Origin: Syntrophobacterales bacterium
Lineage (GTDB): Bacteria > Desulfobacterota > Syntrophobacteria > BM002
Length of the DNA: 15,266 bases
NCBI GenBank assembly: GCA_030601545.1
Contig: JAUVTM010000014.1
Location: 1-15,266, forward strand
Reading direction: 5' to 3'
The number at the start of each line of letters is the position of its first letter. Within the stretch, counting starts at the first letter, position 1. The translations under genes and the position numbers were made by a program. The notes under the pieces were generated by a model that was not told where the DNA came from, ran no database searches, and saw only the letters and a list, made by a program, of their open reading frames with translations. Below are positions 1 to 7,001 of the stretch, one piece after another.

Positions 1-325
1 CATCGTCATTTATAATATGCCAGTAAATCCCCGTGGGTATATCTACTTCGGGGTATCCATAGCTGGCGTAAGAATTACCTCCCGTTCCCGAGTCATCAAG
101 TAAAGCACCCGGGCTATCTGTAATGGGCTCGTCAACGGCGGAGTAAGTCAAAAGGTTTCTGACGATGGATTGCGCTTGACGATCGTAGGCACTCTCGCGG
201 TTGTGTTTAATCTGCTGCAGAGAGATGGCACTCAGCACGCCAAGAATGGCAACTACCATCATAAGCTCAATGAGGGTGAAACCGCTTTGGTTAGAAACGG
301 CTGACTTGGGTCTTTTAAATATCAT
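1..325 (-). CDS. Type IV prepilin / pseudopilin-like protein (3' end outside window)
   Basis: The first ~108 codons are visible; the gene runs off the left edge. The N-terminus has a short basic leader ending in Gly15, followed by FTLIELMMVVAILGVLSAIS. This is the class III prepilin signal: cleavage by prepilin peptidase after Gly15, methylation of Phe16 and Glu at mature position 5. The hydrophobic helix is the assembly stalk, and a non-hydrophobic globular part begins afterwards. Family knowledge places such proteins in type IV pili or type II secretion pseudopili; the C-terminal part needed to tell them apart is missing. The chosen ATG (323-325) has GGAGG nine bases upstream; an in-frame ATG at 334 would sit directly on that ribosome site and is less likely. 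A sigma-54 promoter lies at 448-463, the usual control of pilin genes by PilS/PilR-type systems. Certain as a prepilin-like protein, unsure which subtype. Confidence 0.9.
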   Translation of the reverse strand, partial: MIFKRPKSAVSNQSGFTLIELMMVVAILGVLSAISLQQIKHNRESAYDRQAQSIVRNLLTYSAVDEPITDSPGALLDDSGTGGNSYASYGYPEVDIPTGIYWHIINDD

Positions 326-447
326 GGGCTCCATCCTCCAACCTTGAAATCACTCTGATATCCCTGGTTCACAATTGTCGAAAAAACCTCCCAAGCCGCA
401 AGACATAGGCACTTACGGGAGTAGAACCGACTTGGTGCTCCTGATAT

Positions 448-463
448 AGCAATAAAAATGCCA
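448..463 (-). promoter_or_regulatory. Sigma-54 (RpoN) promoter for the prepilin gene
   Basis: On the minus strand the sequence TGGCATTTTTATTGCT matches the -24/-12 consensus TGGCAC-N5-TTGCW at all but one position, with exactly ten bases between the GG and GC dinucleotides. The predicted start of transcription is near 437, giving a leader of about 110 bases before the prepilin ATG at 325. Sigma-54 control of pilin genes through a PilR-type activator is established in other bacteria; the activator gene and its binding site are not identified here. Confidence 0.65.
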
Positions 464-767
464 ACATGCAAAAATTACCGGATCAAGGCTCAAATGGCTC
501 AGGCAGTGTGTCAAGTCGCGTAGATAATGCTTGAAATGCCACACACTTATAGCCACTGACTTTTTTTCGTCATACTGACTAGAATACAAATCTGTCCCCA
601 TATGCCCACTGGGGACTTATGACAGTTCTTGTCACCTCCTGCCGTCTCACGTCATTTAAACAAGCCACAAGCAGTTGCTAAATGAAACGACGTAATAAAG
701 TTCCAAGTGCCCTGTTCATTCCAGCAGCAGGATAGTGGGTTGTGGAGACAAAATCTCGGGCGGCGTG

Positions 768-801
768 TCAAATAAGCCCCGGCTAAACCGCTTCCGGGGG
801 C
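768..801 (-). terminator. Probable rho-independent terminator of the small Cys protein gene
   Basis: Just 13 bases beyond the stop codon at 814, the minus strand reads a GC-rich arm GCCCCCGG, an 11-base loop, the matching arm CCGGGGC, then TTATTTG. The stem is 7 bp with one bulged C; the T-tract is short and interrupted, so termination efficiency is uncertain. Confidence 0.55.
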
Positions 802-813
802 GAGGGTACGTGA

Positions 814-1008
814 CTAGCGCAGCTTGGTGGCGACTTGCATTTTCTTATAGTCTTTGAATTCTGCACAGTTGCGGCATGAAAAACTCACCCAGTACTTCTT
901 TACCGCCTCCTCTAGACACTTCTGGTAGTGGGGGCAGTCAAAATAGCGATGGGCGTTCACGTTGCCGTATCTCAACTCTTTGTGTAATTCCTTCGCAGGC
1001 GTAGGCAT
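814..1008 (-). CDS. Small four-cysteine protein, putative zinc-binding
   Basis: A 64-residue protein, function not recognised. It has the pattern C-x5-C (DCPHYQKCL) followed about 18 residues later by C-x2-C (SFSCRNC), four cysteines that could hold one zinc ion or a small metal site. The rest is rich in Lys, Glu and aromatic residues, with no signal peptide or membrane helix, so it is probably cytoplasmic. The ATG at 1006-1008 has AAGGA close by and a strong AGGAGG 11 bases upstream; a TTG directly before it (1009-1011) is eight bases from AGGAGG and is an alternative start. Its own promoter (1055-1083) and terminator (768-801) suggest a stand-alone transcription unit. Similar short C-x-x-Y-x-x-C proteins are, to my recollection, frequent in sulfate-reducing and related Deltaproteobacteria, but I know of no assigned role. 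That it is a real gene is well supported by its signals. Confidence 0.8.
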   Translation of the reverse strand: MPTPAKELHKELRYGNVNAHRYFDCPHYQKCLEEAVKKYWVSFSCRNCAEFKDYKKMQVATKLR

Positions 1009-1054
1009 CAATTCCTTTGCCTCCTCATCTGTTCTTTTTATAAATTACCCAGTC

Positions 1055-1083
1055 TTTATAACATGTTCGTCTCCATATGGAAA
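1055..1083 (-). promoter_or_regulatory. Sigma-70-type promoter for the small Cys protein gene
   Basis: The minus strand shows TTTCCA (4 of 6 to the -35 consensus), a 17-base spacer, and TATAAA (5 of 6 to -10). Transcription would begin near 1048, about 40 bases before the start codon, leaving room for the AGGAGG site. Prediction from sequence only. Confidence 0.4.
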
Positions 1084-1167
1084 GTATTATCTCTAACCAG
1101 GATATTGGCAGCAGATTATAGAAACGCTCTGGCTTTATGTCAAACTATCGATGGCTGCTATCTCGTC

Positions 1168-1186
1168 AGTGGTCCGTTGTCCGTTG
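1168..1186. repeat. Heptamer repeat, GTCCGTT type (plus orientation)
   Basis: Two exact copies of GTCCGTT (1172-1178, 1179-1185), preceded by the partly matching CAGTG. Read on the plus strand this starts GTGGTCC then GTTGTCC, which resembles the minus-strand reading of the 1288-1319 array (GTGGTCA then GGTGTCA), so the two clusters point toward each other. Confidence 0.7.
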
Positions 1187-1250
1187 CACGAAAAGGTATA
1201 GCGCATAGAGCATAGCAAAAATTCCAAATAGCAAGTCACAATGACTGAGG

Positions 1251-1319
1251 TTTCAGTGTTCAGTCCCCAGGCTTTGTGTTTCTCTTTCCTGACACCTGAC
1301 ACCTGACACCTGACCACTT
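1251..1319. repeat. Heptamer repeats, TTCAGTG and CCTGACA types
   Basis: TTCAGTG followed directly by TTCAGTC lies near 1251-1264. Further on, 1288-1315 holds three exact CCTGACA units and one CCTGACC. All have a strict 7-bp period, so they shift reading frame at each unit and are unlikely to be coding. The array abuts the stop codon of the phosphodiesterase gene at 1323. Confidence 0.85.
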
Positions 1320-1322
1320 AGC

Positions 1323-2969
1323 CTATTGGTCGGTATTGGCCTGCAAGTTTGCCAGTGGATTGGTGCCGTCTAGCCCTTCAGGTATGGGGATACCAAGCAG
1401 ATGGGTCACCATGGGAACCAGATCGAGGGTTGAAGCGGTGGTTTTAAGGGAGCGGCGACCGGGGATGATCCGGGACAAACCGGGGCCAGCCACCCAAAAG
1501 GAAACAATGCAGTCGTCAGGGTAGTAACTGCCGTGGTGGCCATACTTGCCGAAGTCGCGTTCGAAATAATATCCTCGCTTGTTAATGAGCTTGATATCGG
1601 GAGCTGTCTCTCTGGTGTATTGCCGTCTCAGTCCCTGAACCAGATAGTCGCCCAGCTCAAAATGATCCGCCAGTTCACCTAAAGGCCGGAGGGCCTGGCG
1701 GAATGCCAGATCGTCGCCGGAGCTGGCCTGATAGCCTCGCCAGTCGAAGAGCCACCACTGCTCGTTTTCCACCACGCCCGCGTTCCGTTCCCCGGGATAC
1801 TGGCGTATCACTAAAGCATTGAGAGATGTTTGCACGTCCGGGTTGGCAAGGATGAGATCCAGCGCTGGCTTGACATCTGCCAGCAACCGGGGTGGATCCA
1901 TCCATTTTCCGGATTGTCGGTTTTTGAGATAGATCTCTTTGGTGCAAGCACCGAGCATAATGACGGCATTGGCCCGGCGGTTGCTTCTATTCCAGCCGGG
2001 TAGTTTGAAATGGCCGTGTAGACTGCGATGCAGAGCGTCGTCTGGTATATGCTTCTGGATACGTAAGAAGCCGTGCTCAGAGACCAGGATGAAGATGGTA
2101 TCCTGGTAAACCCCAATTTTCTTAAGACTATGGATTAATCTGCCCATCAACGGGTCCAATACTGTTTTGGCGTAGTGTTTTTGAATTTCTTCCATTGACG
2201 CTTCACGTTCTCTAAAATCACCCACGGGAAAGTGGGAAAACAGGTCGGTACCCAACAATTGCATCACCATTACGTCGGGGACCAGTGAGTGATATTTGTA
2301 AATACCCTCTAGACTCTGCCGATAGGATAATATGTGACCAGTCAGAAAGCCGTCGAGGGTTTTGTTGTCCACGTAGTGGCTGTTTGGAAACCATTTTCCA
2401 TTGCGAAAAACATTGAGGACCGAAGCATTGCCCCAGAAAAATCCACCAGAATTCACAGACCAATCGGCCCCTTTGGTCAGCATGAGCATCGTGGTCTGGG
2501 AGTGCTTACCCTCCTCCCCCACGTAATCAAACAGGGTCTTAACCCCGTTCGCTGTCAGAATGGAGTTCATTCGGTTTTGTGAGTAGGAGATGAGAGTGCT
2601 GATCTCGAATGTGGTCCGGTCAAACCAGATGGTGGAAACCACCCCGGTGCGCTGAGGATAGAGTCCCGTGTACATGGAGGTCACAGCCGGTTGAGAGGCG
2701 GCCGGAATGGTGGTAAAGACCCGGGGTAGGTAGACATAGGCTTGATCGTTATTGGATCCCTTGAGCATTTCTTGAAAATTGGGCAGTCCCTCCAGGTTTT
2801 CGTCAAGAGTTCCTTTTTTCATTCCATGCAATTCAAGGATCACCACTTTGGGGCCACCACCTCCAGCTTCTGCACTGCTTGCAAACAACACCATCAGGAG
2901 CGCGGCAATCACCAGTGAGAAATACAAGAAGGTGGTGGACCGTGATTTCTGCCAACAATAAGCCTTCAT
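1323..2969 (-). CDS. Alkaline-phosphatase-superfamily phosphodiesterase, exported
   Basis: A 548-residue protein with a signal peptide (hydrophobic core about 14-31, cleavage likely after AEA at 33-35). Family features of type I phosphodiesterase/nucleotide pyrophosphatases are visible: KVVILELHGM (40-50), the nucleophile region ending YTGLYPQRTG (about 100-109), GTDLFSH (240-246), VSEHGF (296-301), KYGHHGSY (475-482) and a C-terminal LVPMVTHLLGIPIPEGLDGT typical of the fold. Such enzymes hydrolyse phosphodiesters with two metal ions, or transfer phospho-groups onto lipids and glycans. Expected Asp ligands appear as His48 and Glu298, and the nucleophile aligns with Ser92 instead of Thr, so activity or substrate may differ. 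The open frame extends to 3113 but that part is translated repeat DNA; ATG 2969 is preceded by GGGGAG and directly starts the signal peptide. Last gene of the envelope operon, after a 213-base repeat-bearing gap. Confidence 0.85.
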   Translation of the reverse strand: MKAYCWQKSRSTTFLYFSLVIAALLMVLFASSAEAGGGGPKVVILELHGMKKGTLDENLEGLPNFQEMLKGSNNDQAYVYLPRVFTTIPAASQPAVTSMYTGLYPQRTGVVSTIWFDRTTFEISTLISYSQNRMNSILTANGVKTLFDYVGEEGKHSQTTMLMLTKGADWSVNSGGFFWGNASVLNVFRNGKWFPNSHYVDNKTLDGFLTGHILSYRQSLEGIYKYHSLVPDVMVMQLLGTDLFSHFPVGDFREREASMEEIQKHYAKTVLDPLMGRLIHSLKKIGVYQDTIFILVSEHGFLRIQKHIPDDALHRSLHGHFKLPGWNRSNRRANAVIMLGACTKEIYLKNRQSGKWMDPPRLLADVKPALDLILANPDVQTSLNALVIRQYPGERNAGVVENEQWWLFDWRGYQASSGDDLAFRQALRPLGELADHFELGDYLVQGLRRQYTRETAPDIKLINKRGYYFERDFGKYGHHGSYYPDDCIVSFWVAGPGLSRIIPGRRSLKTTASTLDLVPMVTHLLGIPIPEGLDGTNPLANLQANTDQ

Positions 2970-3078
2970 TAGACTCCCCGAAACCTTGTCCTTTCCCGCA
3001 TTGCCGGGGTCAGAGTTACATGGCTTTGCCGGTAAAGATGGCGAGCTGTTTTGAAGTACTGGAGCACGTATCATTTTT

Positions 3079-3176
3079 GATTTCAGATTGTAGATTGCAG
3101 ATTGAGGCTGCATGCATTCCTTGCCGCGAGGTTTTGAGCTCTTAAATCTAAAATCTGCATTCTAAAATCTAAAATC
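3079..3176. repeat. Head-to-head heptamer array (GATTGCA/GATTTTA)
   Basis: On the plus strand, 3079-3106 reads four consecutive 7-bp units of the type GATTGTA/GATTGCA. On the minus strand, 3176-3143 reads five units of the type GATTTTA, one of them GAATGCA. The two arms face each other across a ~36-base spacer, so the RNA could form an imperfect long hairpin. It lies inside the 213-base gap (2970-3182) between the barrel protein gene and the phosphodiesterase gene. Confidence 0.85.
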
Positions 3177-3182
3177 GACGGG

Positions 3183-4346
3183 CTAGCGCCCCAGCCTGAG
3201 CACCAAATATACTTTCGGATCGCGCTCGGTGTCGGTGACGCTCTGGGCCACATCGAAGCCCACAGTGAAGGGGATCTTGCCAAACAAAAACATCTGCAGC
3301 CGAACGCCACCACCCACACCAACCTCCGCGCCCGAAATTGAGCTACTGTCTTCATAGTCTCGCCAGATTTGGCCGCTGTCCACAAAGGCCACGGCGAGCA
3401 ACTGATGGAAGTGAAAGAAGTCCCAAGCGGTGGTAGTTCGGTCAATGACCAAGAAAGGATAACGAAGTTCCAGGCTGGCGGCCCACATCTTCTCGCCAGA
3501 AAACTCGTTAAAATCGTAGCCCCGCAAACTATCCGCGCCTCCCAAAACGAATAATCTGGGATCATCCTTCTTGACACCACCATGGAGCCGCAGTGAGGGC
3601 ACCAGCCTCTGCCCGGCTCCAAAATATTTCCTCATGTCCAGGTTGGTGTAAAATCGCAGGTCTCCGGCATAACTTTGAAAGCTACGCTCACTTCCCATGG
3701 CTTTGTTGCCATACTTGGCGGTGAGGTTTACTTGGCTGCCGGATATAATCTCCATGATGTAGTAGTCGGCTGTATCACGAACCAAACTTAATAAGATGCC
3801 ATGTAGTCTCTCCGATTCATCAGGTAAATCAATCCATGAAATCTCATAGCCAGGGACAATCCTGTGGTACAGATCGAGCGGAAAACTGAAGGTGAGACTG
3901 CCGCCCACCTCTCTGCGCCAGTTGTCCTTATCCACACCTGAATCGCTACTGTCTCCGAAAAAGGTGTTCTTGTCGAAGAGGTTTAGGCCGATAGCAGGAT
4001 ACCAGCCGAGATAGGTATAGCCCCCCTGCAGTTGCTCTTTTCCACTTTTCGTGCCGATGCCGGCTCGAAAGCTAAGCCTATGGTCTCCGGTGAAATTGCT
4101 ACCGTTCCACTCAATGCCGGGAATTACCCCATCCTTTTCGTTGTAGTCTAGGTACGGAAAAAAAAAGTCAGTGGAAAAACTGTCCCGGTACTCTTTTTCT
4201 TCATATGTTTGAGCCCAGGATGGAGACGCCAGAAAAAGTGGCAACAGGACTACCCCTACCAGAAGCAGCAAACTCCTTGGCCCATGTGGCTTCGGCCCTT
4301 GAGTTTTGCCGGTTCCCCTCCGGCAACCGTCAAGGCCTGCCAGCAT
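3183..4346 (-). CDS. Barrel-only Omp85/BamA-like outer membrane protein
   Basis: A 387-residue protein with a long basic n-region, hydrophobic core (about 25-40) and signal peptidase site after SWA (45). The mature part is alternating beta-strand sequence with many aromatic residues and Gly turns, and contains LGGADSLRGYDFNEFSG about 100 residues from the end. The SLRGY core matches the conserved VRGF/Y loop motif inside Omp85 barrels (bacterial surface antigen family). No POTRA repeats precede the barrel, unlike BamA or TamA (typically 580-800 residues). The C-terminus ends in LRLGR, not the usual aromatic residue. ATG 4346 has GGGAG seven bases upstream and overlaps the stop of the preceding peptidase/propeller gene by 17 bases, implying coupled translation and possibly a physical partnership; the longer frame to 4472 lies inside that gene. 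Probable role: outer membrane insertion or translocation of a dedicated substrate. Family call good, function unknown. Confidence 0.85.
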   Translation of the reverse strand: MLAGLDGCRRGTGKTQGPKPHGPRSLLLLVGVVLLPLFLASPSWAQTYEEKEYRDSFSTDFFFPYLDYNEKDGVIPGIEWNGSNFTGDHRLSFRAGIGTKSGKEQLQGGYTYLGWYPAIGLNLFDKNTFFGDSSDSGVDKDNWRREVGGSLTFSFPLDLYHRIVPGYEISWIDLPDESERLHGILLSLVRDTADYYIMEIISGSQVNLTAKYGNKAMGSERSFQSYAGDLRFYTNLDMRKYFGAGQRLVPSLRLHGGVKKDDPRLFVLGGADSLRGYDFNEFSGEKMWAASLELRYPFLVIDRTTTAWDFFHFHQLLAVAFVDSGQIWRDYEDSSSISGAEVGVGGGVRLQMFLFGKIPFTVGFDVAQSVTDTERDPKVYLVLRLGR

Positions 4347-6066
4347 TTTCGACTCCCGGTTCCAAGGTCGACATGGACCCTTCAAAGATTGTGTACTGTC
4401 CGTGGCGAAAGTAGGTGAAGAGTAACCTTTTCCCATCTGGGCTGACCTGGGGGGAGAAAATTCCGCCAACAACCTGAGACAGACGCTGGGTGGAACCGCT
4501 GTGCAAATCTAGTAAGTGCAGATTGAAAATGGAGGTCTGGTCAGAAACGTAGAGGATCGTTCTGCCCTCAGGCAGGAATAAGGGCCAGATTTCATCATGA
4601 GGCGTGTTGGTAAGACGGGTTTCTTCGCCGCTGCTGAGATCTTTGAGTACCAGATCAAACTGTTTTTGGTACTCCCTGGAATAGACCAAAAATTTCCCGT
4701 CTGCTGACCAATGTGGATAGGCTTCGTCGTTGATGGTCTGGGTCAAGGGGGTGAGTTTGCCATCGTGCAGATTGATTGTATAGATGTCAGCATAACCATT
4801 GACGCTCGCTACAAATCCAACCTCCGCATCTCCTGGGAGAAAGGATGGGAAGCTGTTGACGCGAAGTTCCTGCTTGATCCGCTCTGACTTATTACGTTCC
4901 AAATCGTAAATGTAAAGATCACTGCGATTATCTTTATCACTCACAAAAACCAAACGAGTACCATCCTGAGACCAGCTAAGAGGAGAAACCTCCACAAACC
5001 GCTTCCTCACTCTTGACAGCCGGCCAGTGGACCTTTCCAGGATATAAAGCGAGAACTCAAATGCCTCGTTCTCCCAATCGGAGAGGAAGGCAATGCGGCT
5101 GCCATCGGGGCTGTAAGTGGGAAAGAAATTCCACCCCTTGTTGGCAGTAAGCAACTGTGTTTGGGCCATCGGATCTTGCCACCCCGGCCCGCCCACCCGG
5201 AGCCGTTGGTCGGCATACTCCCGCCAGGTCCGTTCCAGGGTCCAGATGTCTTTACCGGTAACCTCCTGGAGAGCTTTGCGGACATTGAGCTTATTCTTGA
5301 TCAATCTGAGGAGGCGAGCAATAGAGTCTTGGCCGTAAGTATCCACCAAGAATTGAATGAAAAAACCACTCTGGTCATAAGCCAACCGGATCTGATGCGG
5401 GGGTAGATGGCTGAAACCACGCAGTTGATTCAGGGGAATGAGATCATGGTCCATGACGGCGTCGCGGACATACATGGCCGGCATGGTGTCCCAGAACCCT
5501 GACTCGTATTGGGCAACCCCTTCCATGAACCAGAGAGGCGACAGCACAGCGGTGAGAATGATTTGCAGGGAGCGGTAGCGACTTTCCAGCAGATACTTGA
5601 GCTGGACGGCGTGGGTGATTTCGTGCAGTGCCAGACGCTCTAAACGTTTATCATTACTTTGAACCGGAAAAACGACTCTCTCTTTGAAAAATTCAGTGAA
5701 ACCACCACTTCCCCTCACCAGCCCGGTGACAACGTTGGTGGTCTCATACTCGTTTTGGGAGGGGTAAAGGAATACGGGCATATCGCGATCGCAGTGAAGT
5801 CCCATATCCTGGCAGATGGACTCCAGGTGGGTATCATAGATCTGAGCTACGTCAAGAGCGCGCTGCCGCAGTGTGTCCGGATAGATGATACGAAAGCGAT
5901 TACCGCTGATCTCCTTCCAATCATAGTGGGTATCGTTTACTTTGTTCTTACCGAACTCATACTCGGCGCCTGTGACGGTCATTTTATCCCGAGTGCAAGA
6001 AAGGACTATCAGCAGACAAACGGTGAGCACCAGGCTAATGAATTTTCCTAATCCGTGTATGTTCAT
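4330..6066 (-). CDS. Lipoprotein with gluzincin peptidase domain and TolB-like beta-propeller
   Basis: A 578-residue protein. The signal sequence ends in a lipobox (VLSC, lipid-modified Cys24), so it is membrane-anchored in the periplasm or on the outer membrane. Residues ~45-300 look like the peptidase MA type of metallohydrolase: HEITH (148-152) supplies two zinc-binding His and the general base Glu, and WFMEG (about 179-183) supplies a third ligand Glu. From ~310 to the end there are six repeats with the PD40/TolB signature (for example YSPDGSRIAFLSD, WSQDGTRLVFVSD, WSADGKFLVYSRE), enough for one six-bladed propeller as in TolB. ATG 6066 forms an ATGA overlap with the stop of the FabD-like gene; ATG 6072 in the same frame is possible but less economical. 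It overlaps the downstream barrel gene by 17 bases. Proteins joining these domains with an Omp85 barrel are known to me in other phyla, supporting a joint function. Substrate unknown. Confidence 0.88.
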   Translation of the reverse strand: MNIHGLGKFISLVLTVCLLIVLSCTRDKMTVTGAEYEFGKNKVNDTHYDWKEISGNRFRIIYPDTLRQRALDVAQIYDTHLESICQDMGLHCDRDMPVFLYPSQNEYETTNVVTGLVRGSGGFTEFFKERVVFPVQSNDKRLERLALHEITHAVQLKYLLESRYRSLQIILTAVLSPLWFMEGVAQYESGFWDTMPAMYVRDAVMDHDLIPLNQLRGFSHLPPHQIRLAYDQSGFFIQFLVDTYGQDSIARLLRLIKNKLNVRKALQEVTGKDIWTLERTWREYADQRLRVGGPGWQDPMAQTQLLTANKGWNFFPTYSPDGSRIAFLSDWENEAFEFSLYILERSTGRLSRVRKRFVEVSPLSWSQDGTRLVFVSDKDNRSDLYIYDLERNKSERIKQELRVNSFPSFLPGDAEVGFVASVNGYADIYTINLHDGKLTPLTQTINDEAYPHWSADGKFLVYSREYQKQFDLVLKDLSSGEETRLTNTPHDEIWPLFLPEGRTILYVSDQTSIFNLHLLDLHSGSTQRLSQVVGGIFSPQVSPDGKRLLFTYFRHGQYTIFEGSMSTLEPGVENAGRP

Positions 6067-7001
6067 GGGCATTGGTATTGGTTCAAGAAAATGATGACAG
6101 CATCCTCCAGAGCAGCCGCTGTTTCCGTGTATTGAACCTGAGCCTCACGGTGTATCCACCGGACCGAGCGACCGAGCATCTGGCCGGGCCCTATTTCAAT
6201 CATGGGTGCCAGATTCTGGCGGACCAATTCCTCTACTACCCCCACCCAACCCACCTGACTACGGAGCTGAACGGAAAGCAACTCTGCCACCTTGACAGCG
6301 CTCTCCAAGGGCTTGTGATCAATATAAGAAATGATGGCGGTATGGGGCTCATTCATGGTGTTCTCGGCAATCCTCTTGGCTAAGCATTTGTCGGCCGCTG
6401 CCAGTAGACTGCAGTGATAGGGTGCCGCCGCGGGCAGCCAATCCGCCGTCAGAGCCTCGGAATCCACTGCTCGTTGCAGAAGTTCGTCCACTGCGGGTCG
6501 CTCGCCGGAGACTATGATCTGATGGTTGGTGTTAACGATGCTCACTTCCACCACACCCGGTACCCTGTCGCACAACTGCTCTACCTCTGCAAGAGATAGA
6601 CCCAGCACGACACCCATACCGCCGGAGGTATTGGCCTCATGGATACAGCGATCAGCTTCCCGCATGAGGGTGAGACCTGTTTCAAAGTCCACAACTCCGG
6701 CGGCATATGCAGCTGCATAGATGCCTGAACTATACGGAGCAAAGGCGGCGGCTCTAATGGACTTGGTTGCGAGGATATCAGCCACCATACAGCTTACGGT
6801 ATAGACTGACACTTGGGCGATGAAATCCTGGTTGAGTCTTTCTTCTGGGCCGGAGAACATGACCTCCCGCAAGGGTAACCCCAGAAGGGACTCGGCTCGT
6901 GACAGCAAAGCGAGAGCCTCGGAAAATCGCTCAACCAAATCACGTCCCATTCCCACGTACTGGGCACCTTGGCCTGGGAACAAAAAACTACCAGCCCTCA
7001 T
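6063..7001 (-). CDS. FabD-like acyl carrier protein acyltransferase, variant active site
   Basis: A 312-residue protein of the usual FabD length (~310). It keeps the N-terminal FPGQGAQYVGMG (8-19), NTNHQIIVSGE (157-167), the catalytic His in APYHCSLL (His196) and the GPGQML motif (271-276). In the family, malonyl groups move from malonyl-CoA to ACP via a Ser in GHSLGEYAA. Here that stretch reads PYSSGIYAA: Ser91 remains but the preceding Gly-His is Pro-Tyr and the Glu is Ile. The Arg that holds the malonyl carboxylate (Arg117 in E. coli FabD) is not clearly placed; Arg114 and Arg118 flank the site. So it may use another acyl group or be a specialised paralogue, and I do not call it fabD. ATG 7001 overlaps the LolA-like stop as ATGA, and its own stop overlaps the next start likewise. 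No ketosynthase or ACP gene is nearby. Cytoplasmic. Confidence 0.85.
   Translation of the reverse strand: MRAGSFLFPGQGAQYVGMGRDLVERFSEALALLSRAESLLGLPLREVMFSGPEERLNQDFIAQVSVYTVSCMVADILATKSIRAAAFAPYSSGIYAAAYAAGVVDFETGLTLMREADRCIHEANTSGGMGVVLGLSLAEVEQLCDRVPGVVEVSIVNTNHQIIVSGERPAVDELLQRAVDSEALTADWLPAAAPYHCSLLAAADKCLAKRIAENTMNEPHTAIISYIDHKPLESAVKVAELLSVQLRSQVGWVGVVEELVRQNLAPMIEIGPGQMLGRSVRWIHREAQVQYTETAAALEDAVIIFLNQYQCP

Larger units (their letters stand above)
326..813. other. Intergenic region between prepilin and small Cys protein
   Basis: This 488-base stretch has no convincing gene. It holds the sigma-54 promoter (448-463), a hairpin at 594-616 (arms GTCCCCA/TGGGGAC, nine-base loop) of unknown role, and a terminator-like hairpin at 776-801. 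A 62-codon open frame at 413-601 on the minus strand has no ribosome binding site and an amino-acid mix unlike a real protein, and it contains the sigma-54 promoter, so it is not called. Confidence 0.6.
1009..1322. other. Intergenic region with heptamer repeats
   Basis: This stretch of about 314 bases contains the promoter at 1055-1083 and two clusters of 7-bp tandem repeats (1168-1186 and 1251-1319, listed separately). No gene is supported: a 60-codon minus-strand frame at 1135-1317 is largely the translation of the repeats. No clear hairpin-plus-T terminator for the minus-strand operon ending at 1323 was seen. Confidence 0.6.

Noticed and set aside
413..601. 62-codon minus-strand open frame upstream of the prepilin
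   Set aside because: No ribosome site, implausible composition, and the sigma-54 promoter lies inside it.
1135..1317. 60-codon minus-strand open frame
   Set aside because: Its first part is the translation of heptamer repeats; no ribosome site or family resemblance.
2970..3113. N-terminal 48-residue extension of the phosphodiesterase
   Set aside because: It partly translates repeat DNA and would bury the signal peptide; ATG 2969 gives a standard signal sequence. An AAGGA before ATG 3113 means it is not fully excluded.
3083..3622. 179-codon minus-strand open frame
   Set aside because: Out-of-frame shadow of the barrel protein gene running into the repeat array; no family features.
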